DNA of 64,000 nucleotides from Flavobacteriaceae bacterium. Lineage in GTDB: Bacteria; Bacteroidota; Bacteroidia; Flavobacteriales; Weeksellaceae. Positions 24,785-34,051 of this stretch are shown here, piece by piece; positions within the stretch are counted from its first letter, which is position 1; each line of letters starts with the position of its first letter. The DNA lies in assembly GCA_004359435.1 (NCBI GenBank), contig PTET01000001.1:134343-198342 (forward strand), written 5' to 3'. Position numbers and translations under genes: made by a program. A model generated the notes under the pieces. That model made no database searches. It was not told where the DNA came from and saw only the letters and a list, made by a program, of their open reading frames with translations.

Positions 24785-25784
24785 ATGAATCCAGAACAAA
24801 CTTTAGATCCAAACCAAGAAGGTTCGTCTTATACTCCCCAAATTAATCCTCAACAGCTCTTTCAGGGAGAAGTGAGACTCTATAGCCAAAAAATTCAAGA
24901 CCTAATCCAAGAAATCAACAAGGTTATCATCGGACAAGATTATATGGTAGAATCTCTGTTGATTGGTCTATTGTCTGGTGGACATGTACTTTTGGAAGGA
25001 CTTCCGGGTCTGGCCAAAACTTTGGCCATCAATACACTAGCAAAAGCTGTTTCTGGTAAATTTTCCAGAATTCAGTTTACCCCAGATCTCATGCCTGCAG
25101 ATGTGGTTGGAACGCTCATTTTCAATATGAAAGAAAACGAATTTGAGATCAAAAAAGGTCCTATTTTTGCCAATTTCGTTCTGGCAGATGAAATCAACAG
25201 AGCACCGGCCAAAGTTCAGTCTGCTCTTTTGGAAGCCATGCAAGAAAAGCAGGTAACCATTGGAGATCAAACCAATCGACCAAGAAGGAACCTATACCTT
25301 GCCAGAGGCTCAAGCAGATAGATTTATGCTCAAATGTTCAATTCAGTACCCAAGTCTAGAAGACGAGCGAATTATCATGCGTAAAAACGTAGAGCAATCT
25401 TTTGAAAAGGTTGAAAGCGTTTTGGATCTTAACACCATTTTAAAAAGTAGAGAGTTGGTTCGGGGCATTTTTATGGAAGAAAAGGTAGAAAAATACATTT
25501 TGGACATTGTTTTTGCTACCCGATACCCCGAAAAATATGGACTTTCTGAACTAAAACCGCTTATTTCATACGGAGGATCTCCAAGGGCAAGCATCAATTT
25601 GGCTTTGGCCTCTAGAGCCCATGCCTTTATTAACGGAAGAGCTTATGTAACTCCAGAAGATGTTCGACTGATCGCCAAAAATGTGCTAAGACACAGAATT
25701 GGTACCAGCTTTGAAGCCGAGGCAGAGAATATATTTTCTGAAAATATCATCGATAAAATCATCGATAAAATTCAAGTTCCTTGA
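24785..25784 (+). pseudogene. moxR: MoxR AAA+ ATPase of the bat operon, short deletion and frameshift
   Basis: MoxR ATPases act as chaperones with the VWA-domain Bat proteins. The first part (to about 25268) has Walker A GLPGLAKT, Walker [23 protein letters not shown] and then GDQT. The second part resumes in another frame at [20 protein letters not shown] and runs to a normal C-terminus (VLRHRIGTSFEAEAEN). About 14 residues (the sensor 1 strand, usually ending LATQN) are absent at 25268-25274, and the frame is shifted. As written no full-length ATPase can be made; the first ORF ends at 25321. It is the first gene of the bat operon, 23 bases before the DUF58 gene. Confidence 0.88.
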
Positions 25785-25807
25785 TTTTCTTTTAATCAAA
25801 AATCAAA

Positions 25808-26671
25808 ATGGACGCGAAGGAAATCATCAAAAGGGTTATCAAAATTGAGCTCAAAACCCGAGGACTCACCCAAAATCTTTTTTCAGGAGAATATCATTCT
25901 TCTTTCAAAGGACGAGGAATGATATTTTCTGAGGTAAAACCTTATGTCATAGGCGATGACATTCGGTCTATGGACTGGAACAAAACGGCGCATTTCAACG
26001 AGCCATTTGTCAAGGTTTTTGAAGAAGAAAGAGAACTTACCATGCTGCTTATGGTGGATGTTTCTTCTTCGGTGAATTTTGGAACCAAAAAGCAAATCAA
26101 AAAAGAAACCATGGCAGAAGTGGCGGCAACCCTTGCTTTTGCTGCGGCGCAGAATAATGATAAAATAGGGCTAATTTTATTTTCTAATCAAATTGAGTTT
26201 TATATTCCACCCAAAAAAGGAAGAAAACACGCCTTTAGAATCATAAGAGAAATTGTAGAATTTCAGCCCAAACAGTCCCAAACCAATCTTTCTGTAGCGC
26301 TGGATTTTGCTTTAAAAGCGCTCAAAAAATCGGCCAATGTATTTTTGCTTTCAGATTTTTCGGATCAGAATTATCAAAAAAATCTTTCGATTTTTTCCAA
26401 AAGACACAAGCTGGTGGGCGTTCGAATTTTCGACCAAAAAGAAGTCGATCTTCCCGATGTGGGCTGGATTCACTGTATAGACAAAGAAACCCAAAAACAG
26501 GTTTTTGTCAATACCTCTAGCCAGAAAAATAGAGATCTTTACCGAGAACAAAACAAGAACTCTCTTCGTTATTTTGAACAAGCTTTCAGGGCTTCTTCGG
26601 CCTCTAGTTTAAGCCTTAGATGCGATCTTCCCTATACCAAAGCATTGCTAAATCATTTTAAAAAAGCCTAA
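25808..26671 (+). CDS. DUF58 domain protein of the bat operon
   Basis: 287 residues, normal length for DUF58 proteins paired with moxR. The N-terminus has the family signature SSFKGRGMIFSEVKPYVIGDDIRSMDWNKTAH, followed by a degenerate VWA fold (LLMVDVSSSVNFG, a partial MIDAS). Cytoplasmic, without membrane spans. Its partner is the MoxR ATPase immediately upstream; the next gene starts at a GTG two bases after its stop. Function in envelope stress or aerotolerance is taken from the Bat operon. Confidence 0.9.
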   Translation: MDAKEIIKRVIKIELKTRGLTQNLFSGEYHSSFKGRGMIFSEVKPYVIGDDIRSMDWNKTAHFNEPFVKVFEEERELTMLLMVDVSSSVNFGTKKQIKKETMAEVAATLAFAAAQNNDKIGLILFSNQIEFYIPPKKGRKHAFRIIREIVEFQPKQSQTNLSVALDFALKALKKSANVFLLSDFSDQNYQKNLSIFSKRHKLVGVRIFDQKEVDLPDVGWIHCIDKETQKQVFVNTSSQKNRDLYREQNKNSLRYFEQAFRASSASSLSLRCDLPYTKALLNHFKKA

Positions 26672-26672
26672 A

Positions 26673-27572
26673 GTGACAAGAATAGTAACTGTTTTCTGTT
26701 TTCTTTTGGTATTTGGTTTGTCTTACGGACAAAGCGTTCGCCATGTATTAAACAGAGATTCTATTTTGATCGGTGAGCCTATTGAACTGGCGGTTTATGT
26801 AGAAAATCCATTAAGCGAAAAAGTGGTTTTTCCTCAAATTAAGGACAGTTTAAACAGCAAAATAGAAGTGCTTAAAAGCAGCATTGATACCCTAGAAAAA
26901 GACAAAAGATATGTTCTAAAACTTACGCTTACTTCTTTTGAATCAGGGCCTCATCTCTATGTTGGGCTTCCCATTATCATTGGAGATTCTAAATTTACTT
27001 CCGTTTTTGGTTTTGCTGCGCATGAGGTTTTGGTAGATCCAGAAAAAGGACCCAAAGACATCAAAGAAATTTATCTTGAAAAATTCACATTTCTAGAAAA
27101 GATTAATCAAATTTGGCCTCTGGTACTGCTATTGATTCTTTTGCTTTTGGCTGCTTTATGGTGGTTTTTTTACCGAAAGGCAAAACAAAAAAATCCGGTG
27201 CGAAACAAAGTATTAACCCCAGCAGAAGAAGCCTTACAAAGTTTAAAAGAACTCGATGCGTTGAATTATTTATCCCAAGATAAAATCAAAGAGCAGTATT
27301 ATGCCTTGGATAAAATTTACCGAATTTTTTTAAACAAACACCACAAAATTTTTACCAAACCCTTTGTGTCTAAACAGCTTTTCGCGTATATCAAACAACA
27401 TCAAATCTTGGTGGGAGAAGATTTAGAAAAATTTAAAAAGTTTCTAGACCAGGCAGACAGCGCAAAATTCGCCAAGGCCAAATTAGATCCAATTACCAAC
27501 CAAGAAAACAGACTTTTTATTCAAAAAATTATTGAGGATACCCAAATCTTAAATTTCCATCAAGATGACTAG
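26673..27572 (+). CDS. DUF4381-like bat-operon membrane protein
   Basis: 299 residues with a signal peptide (MTRIVTVFCFLLVFGLSYGQ), a periplasmic beta domain (about 20-130, with an Ig-like composition), one membrane span (IWPLVLLLILLLLAALWWFF, about 150-170) and a cytoplasmic helical tail with LTPAEEALQSLKELDALNYL and YYALDKIYRIFLN, as in the DUF4381 family. The GTG start is required by the frame. It overlaps batA by 8 bases. Probably one of the scaffold proteins around BatA/BatB. Confidence 0.75.
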   Translation: MTRIVTVFCFLLVFGLSYGQSVRHVLNRDSILIGEPIELAVYVENPLSEKVVFPQIKDSLNSKIEVLKSSIDTLEKDKRYVLKLTLTSFESGPHLYVGLPIIIGDSKFTSVFGFAAHEVLVDPEKGPKDIKEIYLEKFTFLEKINQIWPLVLLLILLLLAALWWFFYRKAKQKNPVRNKVLTPAEEALQSLKELDALNYLSQDKIKEQYYALDKIYRIFLNKHHKIFTKPFVSKQLFAYIKQHQILVGEDLEKFKKFLDQADSAKFAKAKLDPITNQENRLFIQKIIEDTQILNFHQDD

Positions 27573-28560
27573 CCTAGAATTCAAAAATCCATTTTGGCTT
27601 TTGGGGCTGCTTTTTTTGGTAGTTTGGCTTCTTGTACGTTGGATTTTTAAACGCAACCAAAACACTACCCTAGAGCTTCCTAATTTAAGCCAGTTTAAGG
27701 AGAAAACGAGTCTTTTAGAAAAGATGCTTCCCTATCTTCGTTATCTAAAGTTTTTGTCTTTGGGCTTTTTGTTTGTGGCCATGGCTAGACCCAGAGAGGT
27801 GGACCAAAGCACTGGATTTAATTCAGATTTGGGAATTGACATTATTTTGGCTGTCGATGTTTCCCCTAGTATGCTTGCCCAAGATTTACTCCCAGATAGA
27901 ATTTCTGCACTAAAAAAAGTGTGCCAAGAGTTTATTAATGCCCGGGTAACAGACCGAATTTCTCTGGTGGCCTATTCAGGAGAGTCGCTCACCAAAGTTC
28001 CTCTTACCATAGACAAGAATGTGCTAAACCAAGAAATCGAAAAACTTCAGGCAGGAGAGATTATTCCTGGCACGGCCATCGGACTGGGGCTTGCTACAGC
28101 CATAAATCACCTTAAAAACAGCAAAGCGAAAAGCAAAGTGATATTGCTTATGACCGACGGAGAAAACAATTTGCACCAAGTACCTCCCCTTGAGGCGGCC
28201 AAAGCGGCCAAAGAATTGGGTATAAAAGTATACACCATAGGCATCGGAACCAACGGATATGCCATCACTCCAACTTTAGATGTTTTAGGAAATACGGTAT
28301 TTTCCAATCAAAAAGTTGCCATAGACGAAGACCTGCTTAAAGGCATAGCCTCAGAAACTGGAGGAAGGTATTTTCGGGCCACAGACAACGATTCTTTGGA
28401 TGAAGTTTACAGAGAAATTGACCGCTTAGAAAAATCGGAAATAAAATCTTTAAACCTATACAATTACACAGAACTTTACCGCTGGTTTTTGATTCCGGGA
28501 CTTCTGCTTTTGCTGATGGATTTTGTATTTAAGTATTTGTTAATTAAACAATTAGACTAA
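27565..28560 (+). CDS. batA: BatA, VWA-domain membrane protein
   Basis: 331 residues, normal BatA length. Two N-terminal hydrophobic segments (about 10-25 and 55-75), a VWA domain (about 90-270) with a full MIDAS motif (LAVDVSPSMLA, then TAIGLGLATAIN and LMTDGENN), and a C-terminal membrane span. In Bacteroides the Bat proteins support aerotolerance; the VWA domain probably binds partner proteins through its metal site. It overlaps the DUF4381-like gene and is separated from batB by one base. Confidence 0.93.
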   Translation: MTSLEFKNPFWLLGLLFLVVWLLVRWIFKRNQNTTLELPNLSQFKEKTSLLEKMLPYLRYLKFLSLGFLFVAMARPREVDQSTGFNSDLGIDIILAVDVSPSMLAQDLLPDRISALKKVCQEFINARVTDRISLVAYSGESLTKVPLTIDKNVLNQEIEKLQAGEIIPGTAIGLGLATAINHLKNSKAKSKVILLMTDGENNLHQVPPLEAAKAAKELGIKVYTIGIGTNGYAITPTLDVLGNTVFSNQKVAIDEDLLKGIASETGGRYFRATDNDSLDEVYREIDRLEKSEIKSLNLYNYTELYRWFLIPGLLLLLMDFVFKYLLIKQLD

Positions 28561-28561
28561 G

Positions 28562-29572
28562 ATGCAGTGGGATAAGGGAGCGTACGGTTGGTTGTTTTTG
28601 CTGATGCCGATTTTGGTTTGGCTACTCACAAAATATGTAGCTTGGAGAAAGAATCTGGGTGAAAATTTGGCCGAGTCTCATTTGCTAGAATTTGTGATCA
28701 AAAACCTCAAAAACAATCGGGTGTGGCTCAAAGGAATTTTAATGCTTTTGGCTATGTTTTTTGGGATCATCGCCCTTATGGACCCTAAATTTGGGTTAGA
28801 AAAAGACAGGCAAGCCAAAAAGGGCATAGATATAGTTTATGTTTTAGACCTTTCTACCAGCATGAACTGTCAAGACCTTGCTCCAAGTAGACTTGAAAGA
28901 GCCAAAAAAATCATCTCTTCTTCCCTAGAGCGGCTTTCTGGAAATTCTGCTGGCCTTGTGGTGTTTGCTGCTAACGCTTACCACTTATGTCCGCTAACTT
29001 CAGATTTTTCTGCCATTTCTTTGTATTTAGAATCGGTAGAAACTTCTCTTTTAAGCCATCAAGGAACAGACATCGCAAAAGGTATAGAGTCTGCTAGGGT
29101 TTTGCTTTCTGATCAAAAACTATCCCAGAAAGTCATTGTACTGCTTTCCGATGGAGAAGACCATCAAGATGGGTTAGAAACCCAAATAAGCGCACTAAAA
29201 AAGGAAGGAATCAAGTTGATTGTCCTTGGGGTTGGAACTCCAGAAGGCGGTACGATTCCTGTGGTAGAAAATGGTGTAGAATCTCTTAAAGTTGACCAAA
29301 ACGGAGAAACGGTTTTAAGCAAAATACAAGAAAAAACCTTATCAGAATTAGCCGAAAAAACAGACGGCGTGTATGCGCTAAGCCAAAGTCTTAATCAGTC
29401 TATAGATTTAATTCTAAGTACTGTCCAAAAGATGGATGCAAAAAGCCAAGACACGAAAGACACGCTTAATTTAAAGCACAATTATCAGCCTTTTGTATTT
29501 TTGGCGATGCTGCTTGTTTTAGTTTATATCTTTGTACAAGAAATTAATTTGCCATGGCGAAAAATAAAATGA
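28562..29572 (+). CDS. batB: BatB, VWA-domain membrane protein
   Basis: 336 residues with the same layout as BatA: N-terminal membrane segments, a VWA domain with MIDAS residues (VLDLSTSMNCQDL, HQGTDIAKGIESA, LLSDGEDHQDG), and a C-terminal membrane span (PFVFLAMLLVLVYIFVQEI). A paralogue of the preceding gene and expected to form a complex with it. The batC start codon overlaps its stop (ATGA). Confidence 0.93.
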   Translation: MQWDKGAYGWLFLLMPILVWLLTKYVAWRKNLGENLAESHLLEFVIKNLKNNRVWLKGILMLLAMFFGIIALMDPKFGLEKDRQAKKGIDIVYVLDLSTSMNCQDLAPSRLERAKKIISSSLERLSGNSAGLVVFAANAYHLCPLTSDFSAISLYLESVETSLLSHQGTDIAKGIESARVLLSDQKLSQKVIVLLSDGEDHQDGLETQISALKKEGIKLIVLGVGTPEGGTIPVVENGVESLKVDQNGETVLSKIQEKTLSELAEKTDGVYALSQSLNQSIDLILSTVQKMDAKSQDTKDTLNLKHNYQPFVFLAMLLVLVYIFVQEINLPWRKIK

Positions 29573-30381
29573 GAACTTTCTATTTTTCTTTCTTTCTATT
29601 TTTAGGAATGTTGCCCATGGGTATTTTTAACGCCTTTGGACAATCTCCCTCCAAAAAAGAGTCTGTAAAGGCGGCAGAAGCCTACCAAAAGGGAGAGTAC
29701 ATTCAGGCCGAAAAAGGGTATCTAAAAGCGCTAGAATTAGACCCAACAAACCCAAAAACCGCCTACAATTTAGGCAACACCTATTACAAACAGGGCAAGT
29801 TAGACAAAGCCAAAGCCTATTATGACCAAAGTTTAAAGCTCTCAAAAGAACCATTGCAGAAAGCAAAGGCCAATTACAACCAAGGCAACAGTTATTTTGC
29901 AGAAAAAAACTATCAAAAGGCTATCGAAAAATACAAACAGGCTTTAAGAGAAAACCCAAGCGATAAAGACAGTCGTTACAATTTAACTTTGGCGCAAAAG
30001 AAATTAGAAGAGAAGAAAAAAGAGCAAGACAAGCAGCAAAATAACAGCGATCAACAGAAGGAGAAAGACCCTCAAAATAGCGCCAACAATCAAGATCAAA
30101 ACAAAGACCAGAATAACCCTCAGCCTAAAGACCAAGAGCCCAACAAAGATCCTAACAACCAAAAGGATCCAAACGAAAAGGGAAATGACAATCAAAAAAA
30201 CCAGAAAGATCCAAATCAACAGGAAAATCCTTCAAATTCACCTCAAAACCAGCCAAAGGGACAATCTCCCTATTCTCAGGCTATGTTAGAGGCGGCGGCC
30301 AGACAAGAGCAAAATTCAATGAAAAGAAAATTCCAACAGGCACAGGAACTTTCAGGAAATAAAAACCCAAAAGATTGGTGA
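29569..30381 (+). CDS. batC: BatC, tetratricopeptide-repeat protein
   Basis: 270 residues. The start ATG at 29569 overlaps the batB stop as ATGA; the ATG at 29554 is less likely. After a signal-like segment come three or four TPR units (AEAYQKGEYIQAEKGYLKAL, TAYNLGNTYYKQGKLDKAKA, QGNSYFAEKNYQKAIEKYKQ), then a highly polar, low-complexity tail rich in K, Q, N, D and P. TPR repeats mediate protein contacts, here probably with the other Bat proteins. The tail is repetitive in sequence and gives long antisense ORFs that are not genes. Confidence 0.9.
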   Translation: MRTFYFSFFLFLGMLPMGIFNAFGQSPSKKESVKAAEAYQKGEYIQAEKGYLKALELDPTNPKTAYNLGNTYYKQGKLDKAKAYYDQSLKLSKEPLQKAKANYNQGNSYFAEKNYQKAIEKYKQALRENPSDKDSRYNLTLAQKKLEEKKKEQDKQQNNSDQQKEKDPQNSANNQDQNKDQNNPQPKDQEPNKDPNNQKDPNEKGNDNQKNQKDPNQQENPSNSPQNQPKGQSPYSQAMLEAAARQEQNSMKRKFQQAQELSGNKNPKDW

Positions 30382-31750
30382 AAACGTTTACAAATATCCT
30401 CTTTTTTGTACTAGCTTTCTTTGGCGCAACTGTTTATGGCCAAGAAATATCATTTGAAGCCTATCCTAGCAAACAAACCGTAGCACAAGGAGAGGTTTTC
30501 GACCTTAATTTTTCAGTTGAACAGACCGGTTCTTCGGTTGATTTCAATTTGACAGACATCAAATTTCCTAGCTTTTCAGACTTTGAATATATAGCCAAAT
30601 TTGCCACCCAAAGCAAGTTGGTTACCAACGGTCAATTTTCTCAACGAACAGGAGTGAGAATTAGGGTTAGAGCACCAAAAAAGGGAAAATTCACCATAGG
30701 CAAAGCCATGGTTTTTATCAAAGGAAAAAGGTATTTTAGTAAGCCTTTTACTGTCAATGTTTCCGATTCAGGGGCCTCTACAGGTGGGAGTTCTTCTGCC
30801 TCTGGTACCGGAAGCTACACTTCTAAAGACAACACACTTTTTGTGGTAACCAGTGTAGACAATACTAATCCCTATGTACAACAAGGAGTTGTTTTAAGGG
30901 TAAAAGTATATTCTAGGTCTATGGACGCCCTTAGAAGGATGGTTGATTTAACGCCTCCAGGGCTTGCAGGTTTTTCGAATCACACCATAGATACAGACTC
31001 ACCCTTCACTCAAGAGACCTACAAAGGCATGGAAGAATTAGCAAAACCTATACTTTGGTGCCAGAGAAAGGAGGAAGTTTTCGGGTTTCGCCAAGCCAGT
31101 TTGTTTATTTTGACCCCAAAAGGCAAGAGTACGTGAGTATTCAGGTGCCTGGGGCAGAAATTTTTTCTAGCCAAGAAAATACTACAAAACCCACAGGCGA
31201 GTCTGCAAAAAAACCAGAAGACACTACCTCTGGCAATCCTTTTAAGGAGATTAAAGAGTCGGTATTTGAGTTTCAAAATACCCTAACGATGAAGATTAAA
31301 AGAAATTTCGCAGCCAATAAAAACATATTTTATTTTCTGATCGGGGCGTTTTTGCTGGGCATTTTTATGGTAACAATTCCAAGAAAACTTTGGATCAAAT
31401 ACAAAAGAAAGCAAAACGAAGAAAATAGAGCCAGCTTTTTTCCACAACTCAAAGAATTAGAAGATTTAATTGCCCAGGACAACCGTGAGGAGTTTTTGAA
31501 TCTTGCCGATGGGCTTATTTTAGAGATTCCAAAAAAATATTTGAAAATTGAAAACTCTCAGTTAGAAACCAAATTTGTTCATCAGAGCCTAAAAGAAAAA
31601 TACGATTTTCAAATTGCTGATCTTTGGAAAGAACTCTACCAAGATCTAGATCAGTTGAGGTATTCGCCCGCACTTGAAACAGAAGTCGGTTTAGTGGAGC
31701 ATTATGTAAAAATCAAGAAACTCATCCATTTGTTAAAATCACAAACATGA
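30378..31750 (+). pseudogene. batD: BatD (oxygen tolerance protein), internal deletion and frameshift
   Basis: BatD proteins are envelope proteins of about 590 residues with repeated beta domains and a C-terminal membrane span. Here the start is a GTG overlapping the batC stop. The first frame runs through a signal peptide, VAQGEVFDLNFSVEQTGS and NPYVQQGVVLRVKVYSRSMD to TYKGME. It then changes register near 31022-31045, and the other frame carries RISKTYTLVPEKGGSFRVSP, VYFDPKRQEYVSIQV, the membrane span (FYFLIGAFLLGIFMVTI) and a helical tail to 31750. Roughly 130 residues of the middle seem to be missing, with a frameshift. The first ORF ends at 31136. Confidence 0.85.
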
Positions 31751-31935
31751 AAAAAATATATATCGCAGCCCTTGTTTTTGCCCTAATTCTTATGGGAATC
31801 AATCTTGCGTCGGTCAATTATTCTCAGTCGCTTTTTTCGCTAGACAACCAAAGAAATATAATTGGGGCAATGGCCTGTTTGTCTGGCGTTTTGGTGAGCT
31901 GGGTTTTGCTTGTTTTAGAGAAAAAAAGGGGGTGA
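31747..31935 (+). CDS. Small two-span membrane protein at the end of the bat operon
   Basis: 62 residues, two hydrophobic helices (IYIAALVFALILMGINLAS and IIGAMACLSGVLVSWVLLVL) joined by a short polar loop. The ATG overlaps the batD stop as ATGA, and the next gene overlaps its own stop as GTGA, so it is translationally coupled to the operon. I do not recognise the family. Confidence 0.6.
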   Translation: MKKIYIAALVFALILMGINLASVNYSQSLFSLDNQRNIIGAMACLSGVLVSWVLLVLEKKRG

Positions 31936-32072
31936 GAGAATTCTTTTTGGCATTAGCTTTTTTACTTTTTTTCGGCTGTGAAAAGAAAAAAGATCCAGTC
32001 AAAAATCTGCCCAAACCTTGGCAAATTCAAAAGGTTTATCAAACTCCGCAAAACGAAGACTTAGGACATTGA
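31932..32072 (+). CDS. Very small lipoprotein, last gene of the bat operon
   Basis: A GTG-started ORF of 46 residues too short for the ORF track. It has a hydrophobic signal with lipobox (FFLALAFLLFFGCEKKK) and a short tail ending NEDLGH. The GTGA overlap with the preceding gene supports it. It ends 2 bases before the convergent rnpA stop. Given the many deletions nearby it could be the start of a longer gene that has lost its 3' end. Confidence 0.5.
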   Translation: MREFFLALAFLLFFGCEKKKDPVKNLPKPWQIQKVYQTPQNEDLGH

Positions 32073-32073
32073 A

Positions 32074-32445
32074 TTAGGCGTTTTTGTCTTGGCAGAATGA
32101 TTCTTTGATCCAAACAAGCGAATCCATAACGGGGATTTGTAGCGAGTTTTTGGCAGGGAGCTCAGAGGAAACATAAATGAAAGCCAGATGCAAACCAGGG
32201 CCGTCTTTGGGTTGATTTAATCGATAGGCTTCTCGAAGCAGCCTTTTGATTTTGTTTCTGTCTACTGCTTTTTTGAACCTTTTTTTAGGAACCGAAAAGA
32301 GTACTTTAACCCCATTTTTAGGTTCTTGTTGTGGCAAGTAAATGGCCCGCAATGGAAAAAAATTCTTCCCAATCCCTTTTTGGAAAAGCAGCTCTATGTC
32401 TTTTCTTTTTTTGAGTTTCTTTTCTTTTCCAAGGCTGTAGTCCAT
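32074..32445 (-). CDS. rnpA: Ribonuclease P protein component
   Basis: Protein subunit of RNase P, which removes 5' leaders from tRNA precursors. 123 residues from the ATG at 32445 (MDYSLGKEKKLKKRKDIELL); the upstream ATG at 32487 would add an unlikely hydrophobic segment. The RNA-binding RNR motif is in KKAVDRNKIKRLLREAYR. rpmH is not adjacent. It converges on the end of the bat operon. Confidence 0.9.
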   Translation of the reverse strand: MDYSLGKEKKLKKRKDIELLFQKGIGKNFFPLRAIYLPQQEPKNGVKVLFSVPKKRFKKAVDRNKIKRLLREAYRLNQPKDGPGLHLAFIYVSSELPAKNSLQIPVMDSLVWIKESFCQDKNA

Positions 32446-32484
32446 CGGGCAATAGATAATATTTATTCGGGTATAAAGGAAGTT

Positions 32485-32511
32485 CAAAGATAAGTGTTAG
32501 AAAGTTATCAA
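32485..32511 (-). promoter_or_regulatory. rnpA promoter
   Basis: On the minus strand TATCTTTG (32492-32485) matches TAnnTTTG and a TTG (32511-32509) lies 16 bases upstream. It is 40 bases before the rnpA ATG at 32445, which also supports that start. Confidence 0.5.
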
Positions 32512-32520
32512 TAGTTAATG

Positions 32521-32528
32521 TATTTTTG
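32521..32528 (+). promoter_or_regulatory. -7 box for the bacilliredoxin gene
   Basis: TATTTTTG matches TAnnTTTG and ends 23 bases before the ATG at 32552. The rnpA promoter lies back-to-back on the other strand. Confidence 0.45.
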
Positions 32529-32551
32529 TAATTCATTAAAAAAATAGCTTT

Positions 32552-32962
32552 ATGTATCCAAAAGAAATGGTTCTTCCGATGAAAGAAGAATTAACAAGAA
32601 ACGGATTTACTGATATCACAACAGCCTCTGGTGTAGAAGAAGCCTTGGCCAAAGCCGGAACTACCCTAGTGGTTATCAATTCGGTTTGTGGTTGCGCCGC
32701 GGGAAGTGCAAGGCCTGGGGTTTTGCATTCGCTTAATTCAGACAAAAAACCCAATCAACTGGTAACGGTTTTTGCTGGATTCGACAAAGAAGCTGTAGAC
32801 AAAGCCAGAGAATTTATGATGCCATTTCCTCCTTCTTCGCCTTGTGTAGCGCTTTTTAAAGACGGTGAATTGGTACATATACTAGAGAGACATCATATCG
32901 AGGGAAGAAATGCCCAAATGATCGCCGAAAACTTAAGTGGCGCATACCAAGAACACTGCTAA
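32552..32962 (+). CDS. Bacilliredoxin, BrxA/BrxB family
   Basis: 136 residues, normal length. The CGC redox motif is in [17 protein letters not shown]; proteins of this family remove bacillithiol from mixed disulfides in Bacillus, and members are common in Bacteroidota. Other family marks are [19 protein letters not shown] and [19 protein letters not shown]. Cytoplasmic. It is followed after 11 bases by asd. Whether this organism makes bacillithiol is not visible here. Confidence 0.9.
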   Translation: MYPKEMVLPMKEELTRNGFTDITTASGVEEALAKAGTTLVVINSVCGCAAGSARPGVLHSLNSDKKPNQLVTVFAGFDKEAVDKAREFMMPFPPSSPCVALFKDGELVHILERHHIEGRNAQMIAENLSGAYQEHC

Positions 32963-32973
32963 AATATAAGGAG

Positions 32974-33764
32974 ATGAATATCGCAATTGTGGGTGCCAGC
33001 GGAGCCGTTGGACAAGAATTTTTACGCGTTTTAGAAGAGAGAAATTTTCCTCTTTCCAAACTTTTTCTTTTTGGATCAAACAGAAGTGCAGGCAAGACCT
33101 ATAGCAAAGGCCTAGAAACATTATTGCCAACCCCAACTGTACCACCATACAACTTGTGATGGCCTTAAAACCCCTTAACGACATTTCGCCCGTTACAAAC
33201 GTACACATTGCTACCTATCAAAGTGCTTCGGGTGCGGGAGCAAGTGGAATGGAAGAACTATTGGCTCAGGTAAAACAATTTGCAAATGGGCAGGAATTAA
33301 CCGTGGAGGCTTTTTCGTCTCAACTTTTGATGAATCTTATTCCTCACATTGACGCTGCCCAAGAAAACGACTACACCAAAGAAGAGATGAAGATGTTTTT
33401 TGAAACCCAAAAAATCCTTCATTCAACTGTAAAAACCTCAGCAACTGCTGTAAGAGTACCTGTTGTTAGGGCGCACTCAGAGGTTGTTTGGGTACAAACC
33501 CAGTCGCCGATTTCGGTTGAGAAAGCCAGAGAGGCATTCTCTAGTGCCAAGGGGGTTTCTTTGGTAGATAATTTACAAGAAAAACAATACCCAATGCCCT
33601 ATTTCTGCGCTGGAAAAGATGATGTATACATCGGTAGAATCAGAAAAGACTTGGCCCACGATAACGGACTTACTTTTTGGTCGGTTTCGGATCAGATCAA
33701 AAAAGGAGCGGCACTGAATGCGGTTCAAATCGCAGAATATCTGATAGAAAACAAAGCCCTTTGA
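32974..33764 (+). pseudogene. asd: Aspartate-semialdehyde dehydrogenase, internal deletion and frameshift
   Basis: Reduces aspartyl phosphate to the semialdehyde, for lysine/DAP, threonine and methionine. The first frame has the NADP site [20 protein letters not shown] and stops at 33159. In the next frame [20 protein letters not shown] carries the active-site cysteine, followed by [16 protein letters not shown] and a normal C-terminus at 33764. About 75 residues between them, which hold the rest of the cofactor fold, are missing at about 33105-33122, and the frame is shifted. An intact copy elsewhere would be needed for peptidoglycan. Overlapping ORFs 32974-33159 and 33156-33764 are the two halves. 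Confidence 0.88.
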
Positions 33765-33768
33765 TCCA

Positions 33769-34050
33769 TTGAAAGCCTTGCAAAAAACTTTCGATCTTGT
33801 AGCTATTTTAGAGGGTGTTTCTTACCTCTTATTGCTTTTTGTGGCTGTGCCCATCAAATACATTTTAAAGGACGCTAGTTACGTAAAAATGCTTGGAATG
33901 CCCCACGGTATATTATTTATACTTTATGTGGTTTTGGCATTTGTGTTAAAGGATAAATTAGGCTGGAGTAAACCTGTATTTCACAGTGTTTTACTTGCTT
34001 CACTGCTTCCTTTTGCCACTTTTTTTATTGGAAAAAAGTACAAAGGGTAA
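33769..34050 (+). CDS. DUF3817 integral membrane protein
   Basis: 93 residues with about three membrane spans and the DUF3817 pattern: LVAILEGVSYLLLLFVAVPIKYIL, then LGMPHGILFILYVVL. The start is a TTG; no ATG is in a better position. It begins 4 bases after the asd stop, so it is probably cotranscribed. Function unknown. Confidence 0.75.
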   Translation: MKALQKTFDLVAILEGVSYLLLLFVAVPIKYILKDASYVKMLGMPHGILFILYVVLAFVLKDKLGWSKPVFHSVLLASLLPFATFFIGKKYKG

Positions 34051-34051
34051 C

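Noticed and set aside
30004-30219. Hydrophobic minus-strand ORF opposite batC
   Set aside because: It mirrors the low-complexity K/Q/N/D tail of BatC on the other strand and has no start or family support.
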